Shown in pieces: positions 52,096-63,715 of a stretch of 64,000 nucleotides of DNA. Under the pieces are notes generated by a model, which was not told the DNA's origin, did not search any database, and worked only from the letters and a program-made list of their open reading frames with translations. The DNA is from Glandiceps talaboti. Lineage: Eukaryota > Hemichordata > Enteropneusta > Spengelidae. Position numbers and translations under genes: made by a program. How positions within the stretch are numbered: position 1 is the first letter of the stretch; each line of letters begins with the position of its first letter. The stretch covers positions 10,827,879 through 10,891,878 of the forward strand of contig NC_135551.1 of NCBI RefSeq assembly GCF_964340395.1, in the 5' to 3' direction.

Positions 52096-54635
52096 TTACT
52101 GTTACATCTCTTTCCCAGAAGCGAGCCAAAGCTATTCAATGAACTATCAAGATCAGTGAGCCTGACGACAAGGTTTCATGCTGACATACTAGTAGAATTT
52201 GTAAGCATATGTGTGGCTGATGACGTAACTAAAAGCAAAAGTAAACTGAATACATTTCGTCTCTGTTTAGATTACAAAGATTATAACACACAAGCAGTAA
52301 ACTCCTATAAGCAGAACCCCATCGTTAGTCAGATTGAATAAGTTTTTAGCTCTGAGCTTTCGATCTGTCTAAGTCGACGATCCTCATCAGAATTACAAAT
52401 TCCATATAGTAGTTGCATAAATTGTTCTTTATACACAATTCACAACTCTAGTTATTATACATGATATGCCCTTAATTAATTTTCAAAACAATTATATCAA
52501 ACTGTATGAAATTCAAGTCATTCATACATACATACGTTATTGCATAATTATCGAAAATCATTACATATGTAAATGAACCATTAAGAGCATTACACCATAA
52601 AACTATATCAAACATTTTATTGTTAATAATAGGTGTATCAAATTACAAGACATTTTTAAACTTCCATTCTGAAGATAGAGCCTAATTAACAATGATGCAA
52701 ATGACTCATTAACACTACCAGCTACATCAACAACTCTCAACAATGAATTTGAAATTACCTTATATACAGTTTCATAATTTCTATAAAATACTGTGGTATT
52801 TATTTGAGGTTTTATTTACACGAAGACATGTTTAGTCTCCAACGACGACAAAACAGGATTAAACATTGCTCACACCTGAGTGAAACAAGCAACCTTAAGT
52901 GTTGAACCTCTGAAACACAAAGAAGATATGTGCACCTTTGAATCCAATGCTCAACCATGTTCTAATGGCTGCAGTTGAGAGTGAAGACAAGTGTGCATCG
53001 GCGTTGACAGCTCGTACGCAAGGAGCAGGGGAGAGACTCTTTCATAACCTGTCTGAATTACATATAGCTAGCAAATATACAGCTTCGGCAGAGGACAGAA
53101 AATGTGTCCAGGGATCGGGACGTGCAATGACGATCAGTGACGAATGGAAGCATCGACACGTAATCTGGCAGTGGTGAGTTGTACTTGACCCACCACTATT
53201 TAGCAAAGGTGCGATGCTTTGTTCCTTATATAGATGAGTTAATGTATTACATACAGTGAGTATTTTAAGTTACAGAGTTACAAATAACATTTTCTTGGTG
53301 AACAGGTTTAATTATCTTGTTCTAATTTCGACCGATGTTGACAAGAGCAAAACGTAGCTGACTATACTCGGAAGTTGTATCCCACCAAATGTAATTATTT
53401 GCTTTAATATCACGATATCATATTTTAGACAATCCTTTTTTTTTATTGGTAATGTACAAAATTTAGGTACTAAGTCAAAGACACTGTACTCTGACATTTT
53501 CCAAGGGGTGGTAGATTTTGTTGCAAAGGTTAAGACAAACTTCATTATTAGACATTGGAGCTGCTGCATGTGGTGTCAGTGTTGTTTTCTCAACCACCTG
53601 AGGTAATTATACGAATTGTCCTAATGGAAGAACTCAGACGAAAATAACAACGTTGCCATTAAGAGGTATTTGTAACTATATCTGACTTGGTGTTGAATTT
53701 CTTTGGAAATGCATGTTCACCTTCTCCATAACGGTGATTGTGGAGGATTCTGTTATTAAAAGCACAAAAAACGAGCAAAGACTTGGTGTTAATGTTTCTA
53801 GTTAACGCTGTATCCAATGACATTCAAGAAAGCAAAATAAACAATTTTTTACCTTATCGCTATTTCTTTCCAGTGTGAGTATATGTGTCTGATGACGCAT
53901 CTAAAACCAAATGCAAACGGAATGCCTTTCGTCCCCGTTTAGGTCTGTCTTCATGCACACATCAATTGATGGAATGCAAAATTCTGAACTATACACTCTA
54001 CCCACAGAATCCCAGTTCAGGGGTGTTTTCGGTACTGGCAATATGATTGGCTACTGATGTTAGGTTGGCGATAATGTCATCGGTTGGCACAGTTCATGTT
54101 TTGCAGGGTATATTTTACATCACATAGTTTATTTACTTAAACAAAGGTAGTCTAAATTTCAATTCAACAGGCACACAGGAAGATATTTACGTTCAAATTT
54201 TATTGCGTAATGTTGGTTTTCAGACAGATACTTCATTCTCTTAACTCTTTCCTTACCATCGATCCCTATGAATTAGTACCGATGGCCTGAGTACATAATA
54301 TGAGACTACTGTCCTTGCATTTATTGAGTTTTCTATACAACTCCATGGATAGAAATACAGATGGAGACACATGGATATGTTATAAAATACTGAATTTGGG
54401 AAATCGAAGTGAGATTGGGGTATTGATACACGACAATTGATGGAATGCAAAATTATTAACTATAGCTATTAAACATGATATACCCCTTGATTGGTAAATT
54501 AATTACATCAAACTATATGAAATTCGAAGCATTCATAATTACGATTGGACTAATTCCCGAACATCATTTATTTATGCAAATGAACCATTAAGATAGCTAC
54601 CTGAACAAGCTTTGTAGGACAAATGCACTCTGTTA
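52096..54635. other. Non-coding, inverse copy of 37,880-39,900
   Basis: Apart from diverged ~147-bp core units near 52,440-52,790, no element or exon was recognised. Open frames here are not conserved in the inverse copy. Confidence 0.55.
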
Positions 54636-54637
54636 TA

Positions 54638-54709
<72 letters not shown>

Positions 54710-54710
54710 C
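54636..54710. repeat. (AT)n(GT)n microsatellite
   Basis: This is the counterpart of 30,331-30,447 and of the inverse of 37,735-37,880. Confidence 0.95.
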
Positions 54711-54979
54711 AATGTACCTCAGATTGGAAGTTTGAATGCTCAAGATCAAGATATTGCCTTAAAGTAATTAATTATGACTTGTGACAATTAAACACTATAC
54801 CAGAAAACTATATTAAACACTTACCGAATTATATGAAATTTTTCAAATAACTTATTAAAACTAATAGCTACATCAACAGGTTTTATATGACATGTGTCTT
54901 ATAATTAATGTATGTACGAAATGTTTATTGCTGTTGTCAAAGTTGAGACTAGATCTCAGTATTATGAACATAGACGTTT

Positions 54980-54980
<1 letters not shown>

Positions 54981-55067
<87 letters not shown>
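54981..55067. repeat. (CT)n microsatellite
   Basis: This is the counterpart of 31,055-31,193 and of the inverse of 37,063-37,170. Confidence 0.95.
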
Positions 55068-55068
<1 letters not shown>

Positions 55069-55595
55069 GTCAATATCTCTAAAGTGTGTTTATGCAATAT
55101 GTAGGCTTTGCAGAAACCGGGTCAGAACCACAGCCTTATCATGAATCACGGAATCTCAAATCTAACTCGACTCCCAGTTCTCCATTAGCGTTTATTGTAT
55201 ATGCCATATAATAAGTTTCCAGATCTCAATCTCTACTGATTAAACAAAATTCTAGAATTACAATATAAAACTGAATACAGGTATAGTTAAATATGCACAC
55301 ATGTCAACATATTTTCAATCAATTCTTTATCATGTCTGTATCCAAAAACAAGAATATAACGAGTAGTTTGTCAACATATTTTTCACTCTTCAAATGTAGA
55401 AAATGTTGTTACCTTATATAACGTTTATCCCTCAAACCTCAAGTCCACATGGAAATTCAACAAAGTAAAACTTCACCACGTACAAGAAGTTAGAATTAGC
55501 CTTGTACCAGTAGTGCTATGCACAACGAAAGATTCCTGTAGCCAGGAATGTAATGCTAGCCTTTTGAATTTGATAACAGTTGACACAACGAAGTA

Positions 55596-57005
55596 CTAAG
55601 AATGCATGTATACTCTAAATTGACTGATATCATTTCCCTTTTGAGTGATCGTGAAACACAGCATATCCGATTGCTGGTGATCTTCCCAGACCTCCACGTT
55701 GAGATCATTACCTATTGCAGCTTTATCGACATACAACGCTAAAATCTTTCTCACCCGATTCTTTCTGAAGTCACCACTGACATTTTTCAAAGCTCCAGAT
55801 TTAGTTGCAAAATATGCACAATCACTGAGGAACTTTAATTGACTGTCATATCTCAAGTATAATATCGTGTCACTTGGAAGGACCTTGGTGGTATATGTGA
55901 ACACCTCCTTTGGCTTTTCTCGATGGGGAATCATAACATCAGGACCAGGCCCCTTGACAAGAGGGCAAAACCTTTTCAAATACCAATCAGGGAAAATCAG
56001 AAGTTGTTTTGTATCAGAACGAAGAAACACAAATGTATAATTTTGTCTGGCTAGGAGCTCATTGTCACCTAGGCGACGAAGTTCTCCGCGGATACCCATG
56101 GCTGTCTTTCCGAGTGAACTCAGGGCAAACTGCATAACTACCGGTGTGTTTGGTCTGTGTGTCAACATGTCGTAATAATTGGCTGAAAATAGATCTTCGG
56201 TTGATGAAATTGATGCGTATAAACGACATTTAACTTCTTCACGAATACGTTTTCCACCTAGAAAACGACCATCAAGGAATCCCAAATTCCTTATATTTTC
56301 CATCAGTAACCGTGGTAAGTTCCATAGTTGCGGTTTGTCTAGTGATGATGAACGGAAAAAATAACAATTACTCATTCCATTTTCAAAAAACTAGTATTGT
56401 CAATCCCCCCCCCCCCTCCCCGTATTGTCCTAATTTATCCAAAAACGTCAGAACTTTGTGTTAAATTTATACAAATGTTAATATCACATAGTGACAATTA
56501 CGAGAATCCATTGGACTGTGAGAGAGTCGATATGGGACAATCCTTGTCTTCAAATACCTAAAACATGACAGTAACAATTGCGACAACCTCTTCTCTGACA
56601 GAACTGGTTTCTAGAGCGATACCAAAATGTTTTTGCTAAAGTTAACCTTAAATATGTTGCACAAGTTGATCATTCAATTCAGCACTGTAAATGTTAGATT
56701 TTCGACATTCCCTACTTTGATAGAAATCGAGTGATCATGAAGCGGCGTGTTTCATGTCCGTAATAATTCTTGATAAATAGTTGAAAAACTTCATACTTAC
56801 TGTATTTATCAAAATCGTGGCCGACATCAAAATGGACACCATCTTTAAAAACAACTCTGGCGTTTGCTCCTTCATTCTCTATATATATTTCTCCGGACAT
56901 TTTTCGCAATAATAATTGAGAAGAATTAATCATGTTGTATTTCAATAAACGTTTGGTAACGGCTGAAAACATTCGAGGGAAACCTAAATATAAGGCTGCC
57001 ACCAT
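55596..57005 (-). CDS. Tandem-hotdog (acyl-thioesterase-like) protein, copy D
   Basis: Exon 1 is 57,005-56,801 and exon 2 is 56,338-55,596. They join in phase into 315 residues. The first ~37 residues are basic with hydrophobic spacing (FSAVTKRLLKY, LLLRKMSGE), like a mitochondrial presequence. The rest reads like two hotdog units. The first has VVMQFALSSLG (residues 135-145), ELRRLGDNELLA (154-165) and FPDWYLKRF (184-192), which resemble the end of an acyl-CoA thioesterase domain. The second has a LRYDSQL...SDCAYFA block (231-247), with Asp233 where catalytic Asp often lies, then VRKILALY and FTITQKGNDIS strands. Many hotdog enzymes have His-Asn after that Asp, which is absent here, so activity is uncertain. 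It is nearly identical to copy B in exon 2. The head-on neighbour at 59.6 kb is a transposase and gives no functional clue. Family assignment is inference; intactness is seen. Confidence 0.6.
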
Positions 57006-57636
57006 CTTGATTCAATCCAACAAACGGCTTAGACCACTATAACTCGATGTCTTACATCCGAGTGGAAATCCGTCAGTGTGCATTGACCGAAATGTGTAGA
57101 GGTACCTATGAATTATGGGTAAACATGATACGGCATTCAAATGGCACACTGCCTATAGCTACTTATTTATTTATTCTTTCATAATATACAGACACCATTT
57201 CAGTGCATTAGCACTGTTCTCCCAATGGAACCTGTTGCAAGATTACGTACACAGAAAACAAACAATTACACAATACATTTTTTAAATTATGTCAAGCCTA
57301 CGTGATCGCTAACTAGAGTTATCTGTTAAGTAAATGGTAGACATGAAACTGCAATCTTGAAATTGATATGATCGCATTGTCATGAATTTGTAATTACTGT
57401 GTTTGGGTGCAGACATGACGCTGTTTATGCATGTCGCCAGATACCTAGTTTGATAGAGAAATGAATATATTTTATTGCAATAGCAAGACAATAGGTACTA
57501 ATATTAATATCATAATAGTGGAGATTTCATTCAAGTTAAGTTTAGTGTCCTTTGTTTCATTTTCGTGACGTTCATAAATATGCATGACTTATTGTTGTCT
57601 TTTGTAATATTGTCAGCTGATGACAACTTGCGCTAC
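57006..57636. other. Upstream flank of copy D
   Basis: This contains the presumed promoter of copy D. 57,006-57,493 is the inverse of 34,641-35,114. From 57,494 it matches 32,030 onward in direct orientation, so a rearrangement junction lies at about 57,494. Confidence 0.55.
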
Positions 57637-57839
57637 GTTGCCGACATCCCCGACCGACTGATCAGCCCGAGTGCCGCGATCTACTGTTTTCATAAAACAG
57701 CCGCATCGTCAGCCTAGATATTTGGCAGGTAGATGGTTGCCTCATGATCACAGCCAAGTACATATGCTAACGCTACGGCTGTTTTATGAAAACAGTAGAT
57801 CGCGACATTTGGGCTGATCGGACCAGGGGTATGGGGCAA
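57637..57839. repeat. Long hairpin, second copy
   Basis: Same inverted arms as 32,173-32,377, with few differences. Its right arm overlaps the CAGGGG terminus at 57,824. Confidence 0.8.
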
Positions 57840-58549
57840 TAATTCTGGTGAAATCCGAAAATGATAATGATATATACAGGTAATAAAGGCCCAAGTTAGC
57901 TATGAGTCTTACATACTTACTTCTTTATTTATAGTATATTTTAATAAACTCATTATACACGTCTACACACATTTAATTTGTTAGTTTGGGTATAAGGCCA
58001 GAAATGGAATGATTACAAATTAATATTATATACAGTACCTGTACACTTTCTGGTCTTTAAAAAAAAAAAAAACATTTTTAATAATAGCAGAAAAAGTTTA
58101 TATAAATATGGAAGACTCCAAAAAAGAATAAAGAAAAAGAAAGTATACGGATATACATGATGCAAAATCGACGCTTAGTGCGCTCGCGACAGCTGACGCA
58201 CTCCGCTGCTTGGCGTGCTCGAGCTCAAAGGTATTCCTTAATACAGAGGGGTAGGACGCGGCATCGAATAAACCAATCAGGACGCGTACGCTTGAAATCG
58301 ACGATGTGACCCATGAATTTTCTCTCGAAGCTTGATACCACCTGCTGCCCTCTTGTGGTGAGATATATATTTCGCATGCTGCAGTACATTGTTTGCGGGA
58401 CATTACAACAGATTGCCGAAACGACATATTATATGAACTGAAGCTCCCAAACGTTGCGTCTTTTGCGAGGGAAATAAACAAAAACATAATTGATAATATC
58501 TTGGTCTAATCAATATTTGGTGCGAAGAGTTGCGGTAGGCTCGAACACA

Positions 58550-59440
58550 CAGTCGATACCGGTCTATATTATTTTCATAAAATTACGTAAAAATAATCAT
58601 TAAACAGTAGTCGTCATATCTGTACATGTGTCTCTTCAAAATATACCTTTGAATGAAAGAGAAAACGTAACAACATTGTCTGAGTAAACAAATATTCGTA
58701 AGTTTGCACGAAACAGAAAGCGTCCGTGAACGAGGGTGATGTGGTTTCAATCTTCAATCCAAAGTGTCCTACCCCTTCTTTTTTAGCAAATGAGCAAATT
58801 AAGCAAATTAAGCAACGGTTGAGCTCGTGGAGGTTGAATTTTCAAATTCCAAGATTCGAATCATTCGATCTCGCGATAAGACAGAGAAGTAAATTCTACG
58901 ATCGTTGAGGGCGCTATTCAATCGGTACACTCCACAGAGTCTTCTGTGAGGGAAATAATTATAAACAAAAAGACAATTGGTAATATTTTACTTTAATCAA
59001 TATTTGGTGCCGAAGAGTTGTGGTAGGCTCGAACACACGGTTGATTCCGGTCTATATTATTTTCATAAAATTACGTAAAAATGTTCAATAAACATTAGTC
59101 GTCATATATGTTTCTCTTCAAAATATACACTTTGAATGAAGGAGAAAAAGTAACAGCATCACTTGACTGATTAAACAAATACTTGTAAGTTTGCCCAAAA
59201 CAGAAAGCGTCCGTGAACGAGGGCGAGGTGATTTCACGCATACGACGAAAAAGAACACAAAAAGTGTCCTACCCCTTCTTTTTTAGCAAATGAGCAAATT
59301 GAGCAAATGCTGAGCCCGTGGAGGTTTAATTTTCAAATTCCAGTATTTTTATGGCCGTTTGCCAAGATTCGAATGATCGAGATAGCGCGACAAGGCAGAG
59401 AAGTGAAATCTACGGCCGTTGGGGGCGCTATTTAATCGGT
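58550..59440 (+). repeat. Direct duplication in the transposon leader
   Basis: Two tandem copies share CAGAAAGCGTCCGTGAACGA (about 58,711 and 59,202), GTGTCCTACCCCTTCTTTTT, and GGGCGCTATT(C/T)AATCGGTACAC. The second copy runs into the region just upstream of the transposase. This may hold its promoter, with two equivalent modules. Confidence 0.75.
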
Positions 59441-59616
59441 ACACTGTACAGCGCAGCCCGTGTATTCTATTTATATTCCGATCGAGTTAAGGTAAAGTAC
59501 GCCGAATTCCGTCGCGCATACGTTTGTGCGCAATAAAACCCCCTAGACTGAAAAAAAATATACGTGTGCGTCGGCCATTTTTTAGTTCTGCAGACGATCA
59601 ATCGACGGTACCTAAG

Positions 59617-62600
59617 ATGTTAAAATCCGGTAGTGGCAAATTTTTGAAACGGAGTGAATTGTCACGTCGTCTAAAGGTAAAAGAAGTAACAGTGAAAAGG
59701 TGGCGTGTACAATCAGTAAGTGGGGACTATCCAAACCGTCCGTTGGATCCGGACTCGATTGCAAGTTCAACTAATGTTACGAATGCTGATAAAGACAAGC
59801 TGACAACAACGACCACCAAGGATGTCCCTTGGAATGAAGGTGCAAGAGTCGTCAATCTTGGAGTACTTGCTCAAGAGTTAGATTCGTGTAAAGTATGTCG
59901 TAACCATCTTCGTCTCATCAAGTGTACTGGCGAAACTAAGTACCGGGGAGGCAGTGTTTTACATGTTGAATGTCACAACTGCGGTGCCAATAATAACGTG
60001 TACACAAACAAAACCCATCGAAATGTCGGACAGAAGCGTGGAATGGCAGCCTTCGATATCAACACTAAAATAGCAACAGGTATGTGACATCGTTGATTTT
60101 GATGAAAATAAGATGTAACTACAATCGTTGTAATGGTGAATATGTATGCCATGGAGATCTGACCTCTATTTTCGGGTAAATACTAGTTACAGATTAGGAA
60201 ATGAATCACATTCTTTCCACCTACATGATGTACTGTCTAATGCTATTATTTTGGTTACTATTTCACATACTTGTATTTAGTTGTCTCTCTGACTAATTGG
60301 GACTATGTTGATATATTTCTTGTATATATGCTTGGAATATCTGTAATTGTATAATAATATACCCTTTGTGATTTAAATATAGACTTCCAATCACAAAATC
60401 ATACCGTTTCAGTTTGATACATAAAGCTTGATCAAATTTAAAAATAAAGTTCATTTTAGTGAAGTAACTACTTGTTCTCAAGTGTATATATAGATTGTAA
60501 GTATTCTCCTTTTTATCACCCCAAGGTATGATCAATGCAGGTATTGGTGAAACACATGTCAATACCATGTTTTCTTCCATGTCACTACCAACAATGCACA
60601 ACCGAACACTGAAACGTAAAGAGAAATTAGCTGGGGAAGCTATTACCCATGTAGCAAAAAGATCCTGCCAGCAAGCTCTTAGAGATGAAGTGATGTCCTC
60701 AAAGAAACCAAGGTATGTTATTGAAATGTCACAAACACAAACACATACACACATGAACCAACCAAACTGATCAAGCTGTTAGACTTACAATTTAGCAGTA
60801 AAAAAATACTTCATAGAATCATAGTTCATATCATAAATGAGCAATATTAAGTAATAGAAAGTTCACTTTTTTAGAATTAATGTAATCATCGTTTCAATTG
60901 TCACAGTGAGCCTTATTGTCAAAGTACAATGTATAATACAATTGTATAAATACACGTATGATATCAGTAGGTTTAAACTGTTCTCAGATTTTGAATACAG
61001 TGGAGTCGATTATGGCTAGATAAAGTAAAACATTTTGCCAACTTATATGCTTGGTTGTAATATGTCACCATATTTACTTCTCTCTTTCTTAGGATTGATG
61101 TATCATACGATGGGGGATGGCAAAAGAGAGGCAGTGGACGAGATTATAAAAGTTTATCTGGTGAGTATTTCATATGTGCGTGTACATTTAGATTAGAAAT
61201 GTACAAAATAATATGTCAGTCAATTGTATCTTTCAATTTGACAAATACTTTGCTATTGTTAGGATGAGTTTATTCTCATAAAGGATACAAAATCTGGCTA
61301 CATGGGACATTAAATTATCTTCATCATAAAACCAACTTTATTTGCAACACTGCTACCAATACTTACCTTCCAAAATCATTGTACATGTGTTTATGTATCT
61401 CTAAAGGTCATGGAACACTCTTAGGCAGGGAAACAGGCAAAGTGTTAGCGTATAGCACAAGGTGTAAGCAATGTAGAGTCTGTGAGTCAGCAAGGGATGG
61501 AGCGAAAGTCAGACAGCATAATTGTCATAGAAACTGGTCAGGAAGTGCGAAGGCAATGGAAGCTAGTATAGCTGTTGAAACTGTTAAAGAAGTAGAAGAA
61601 GTAGTGAAAATAGACAGTGTAACAATGGATGACGACTCCACTACAATAGCTAAATTGCATGCTGAAGTCAGGCCAGATATAGTGAAAAATAAAGACAATA
61701 ACCATACCAAGAAGGGATTTGCTAACAAACTCTATAAACTGAAAGAACAAAAAGGATATTGTCAGTTGTCAACAAAAGTCATTAACTACCTTCAGAAATG
61801 TTTTAACTATGCTGTGACTCAAAATCATGGCAACCCAGAGGGGTTGAAAAAGAATCTCCAGGCAATAATGCCTCATTCCTTTGGAGACCACATGAAGTGT
61901 GATAGGAAATGGTGTAGATATCTAACAGATCCAAATAGCTACAAACATAAAAGTCTTCCATATGGTAAGGATTTGAGTGGTAGTGACCTCAGAGAAGACC
62001 TAGAGAAAGTCATGAATACCTACTTAGCCACTGCAAAGGAACTAGCGAGGATAGGGTCATCCCAAGGGAATGAAAGTATGAATATGGTCATTGCGTCAAA
62101 GGCACCAAAGGCAAAGCACTACAGTGGTTCTACCAGCTTCAACTACCGGGTTGCTGCTGCTGTGGCACAGAAGAACTTAGGGCATACATATGTTAGTCAG
62201 GTTTGTAATGTCAGTCAGGGTTGTAGCAGCATCATTATACAGGATATCAAAAAAGGCTTTTACCTTTGAGGTATCAAGTCTAAATAAAGTTGATTATTAT
62301 TGTTATTATGATCAACATGACCAAAGTTCATATTCATTTTATGGTATAGCTCTTTACATCTAATCTATCTAATCTATTCTCAGTTAAACAATCTCTTTCC
62401 ATGTTCCTATAAATACTTGTACAGTAGGGGGGGGGGGGGGTTATGACATCGCAACATATATTGCATACACTGTATTGATAAATCCATTTCCTACAGAATC
62501 AATGGTATAATCTGATGTATATTTATAGAAATTTGCCTCTCATTAGCGATGAATTACTTAAATCTCTACCAATGTCCTGCCTCTTTTTTATTTCAATAAT

Positions 62601-63543
62601 GGTTTTGAAGTTACAAATTGTTTATTAACAACAATGTGCTCTTTTTCAGGTCCACAAAGAGAATATGCTGTCACCCAGTAGAAGTTGTGAAATTTATGGT
62701 AGTATGCTTGATAGGAAGACAAAGAAAGTCACAGAAAAGAAAAGGACAAAAGAAGGAAAGCTGCAAAGAATAAAGGTATGTATCGATTAAAACAATCACC
62801 CAAAGAACAGGTCATGTGCAGAACCTGTGACATTTCTTTGGTACAGTTCTGTGTTTGCAAACCTGGCATGGTCAGGGTTGTGCTGTAACAGAGTTTTGGT
62901 CACATACATGCCTGTTTATACAGGCATGTCACAGGGTCTATATTTCTACATGTATCAGTACCTGTGTGCACATTGACTGTATACATTGCTGAGGGTACAC
63001 TGCTGATACAGTGATGTGTATACAGGCATGTCACAGAGTCTGTCTTTCTACATGTATCAGTACCAGTGTGTACATGACTGTATACATTATTGTAGGTATA
63101 CAGGTGTGTCAAAGGTCTGATTCTATTCTGATGGCATGTTTGTATATGCTCTTGAAACATTTCTTCACACTGTTTTTGAGATATTCCCAGAAATTATATA
63201 CCTGTACCAACAGACCGCTTTCATGCATGTGTATACAGTCCCAAAATCTAATTTAAAGATTTTTTTAAAAACATCTCTGCCTGCACATTAGCATGTACAT
63301 GCATCCCTTTTTCATCCAGCTTAATTTTATATAACTCTATTTTGTTGAAGCACAAGGAGAAAAGGGCAAAAAGCATTGCTGCCACAGAGGTCAGAGAAGG
63401 TGTTACATACCAGCAAGATATTGGGCTTTCAGAATCATACCAAAATGAAGAAATTCCTGAACCAATAAAACCACCTACACAAGTACCAATTGATTTAGGA
63501 CAGTATACCCCAGTTATCTTTGATATTGAAACCACTTCTGCAT
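59617..63543 (+). CDS. Mutator-like transposase with DEDDh-exonuclease-like C-terminal start (partial)
   Basis: Exons are 59,617-60,079, 60,526-60,712, 61,093-61,160, 61,407-62,200, 62,650-62,775 and 63,351-63,543. All have GT/AG borders and the phases match, giving about 610 residues so far; the gene continues past exon 6. Exon 1 has a helix-turn-helix-like LSRRLKVKEVTVKRWR and a C-x2-C...C-x2-C zinc ribbon (CKVC, CHNC). A GMINAGIGETHVN block follows. DDE-type motifs are YDGGWQKRG (exon 3), MDDDST plus KDNNH (exon 4) and GNES (exon 4). This is the pattern of Mutator-like transposases (the PF20700 type as I know it). Exon 6 ends in YTPVIFDIETTSA, which resembles motif I (D-x-E-x-T) of DnaQ/TREX-type 3'-5' exonucleases. 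Frames are undamaged. I start at the ATG 59,617; the frame is open further upstream but without a good ATG. The following exon is unclear. Confidence 0.75.
60080..60525 (+). other. Intron 1 of the transposase gene
   Basis: This is a GT-AG intron (CAG|GTATGT ... CCAAG|GTATGATC) that is AT-rich with no internal exon. Minus-strand open frames here are not supported. Confidence 0.7.
62201..62649 (+). other. Intron 4 of the transposase gene
   Basis: The donor is GTCAG|GTTTGT and the acceptor TTTTTCAG|GTCCAC. It contains AATAAAGTTGATTATTATT near 62,283, which resembles a short LINE or SINE tail, and a G-run near 62,428. If intron retention occurs, translation would stop after about 23 extra codons. 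Confidence 0.6.
62776..63350 (+). other. Intron 5 with local duplication
   Basis: A block with ACAGGCATGTCACAG(A/G)GTCT, CTACATGTATCAGTACC and TGACTGTATACATT occurs twice, near 62,918-62,990 and 63,022-63,090, with a third diverged trace near 63,100. No coding function is seen. Confidence 0.65.
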
Positions 63544-63643
63544 GTAAGTATAACTGCATGAGTAAAAAGTATTCATACTACAGTTATATGATAACACATG
63601 ATAGCAAGGGTAATATCATGATTTATGGCATGCCCAAGGGATA

Positions 63644-63715
63644 GTGGTCATGACAGTAATATTGATGATGCCTGAATGTAAGGAGAGTGTATCATCAATA
63701 TCACTGTTATGACTG
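63644..63715. repeat. Short inverted repeat
   Basis: GTCATGACAGTAATATTGAT and its near-inverse (ATCAATATCACTGTTATGAC) lie about 22 bp apart. It could form a stem of about 28 bp just after the exon 6 donor of the transposase. Confidence 0.7.

Noticed and set aside
60293-60754. 153-residue minus-strand frame
   Set aside because: It covers intron 1 and is antisense to exon 2 of the transposase. The start is a low-complexity Cys-Val run.
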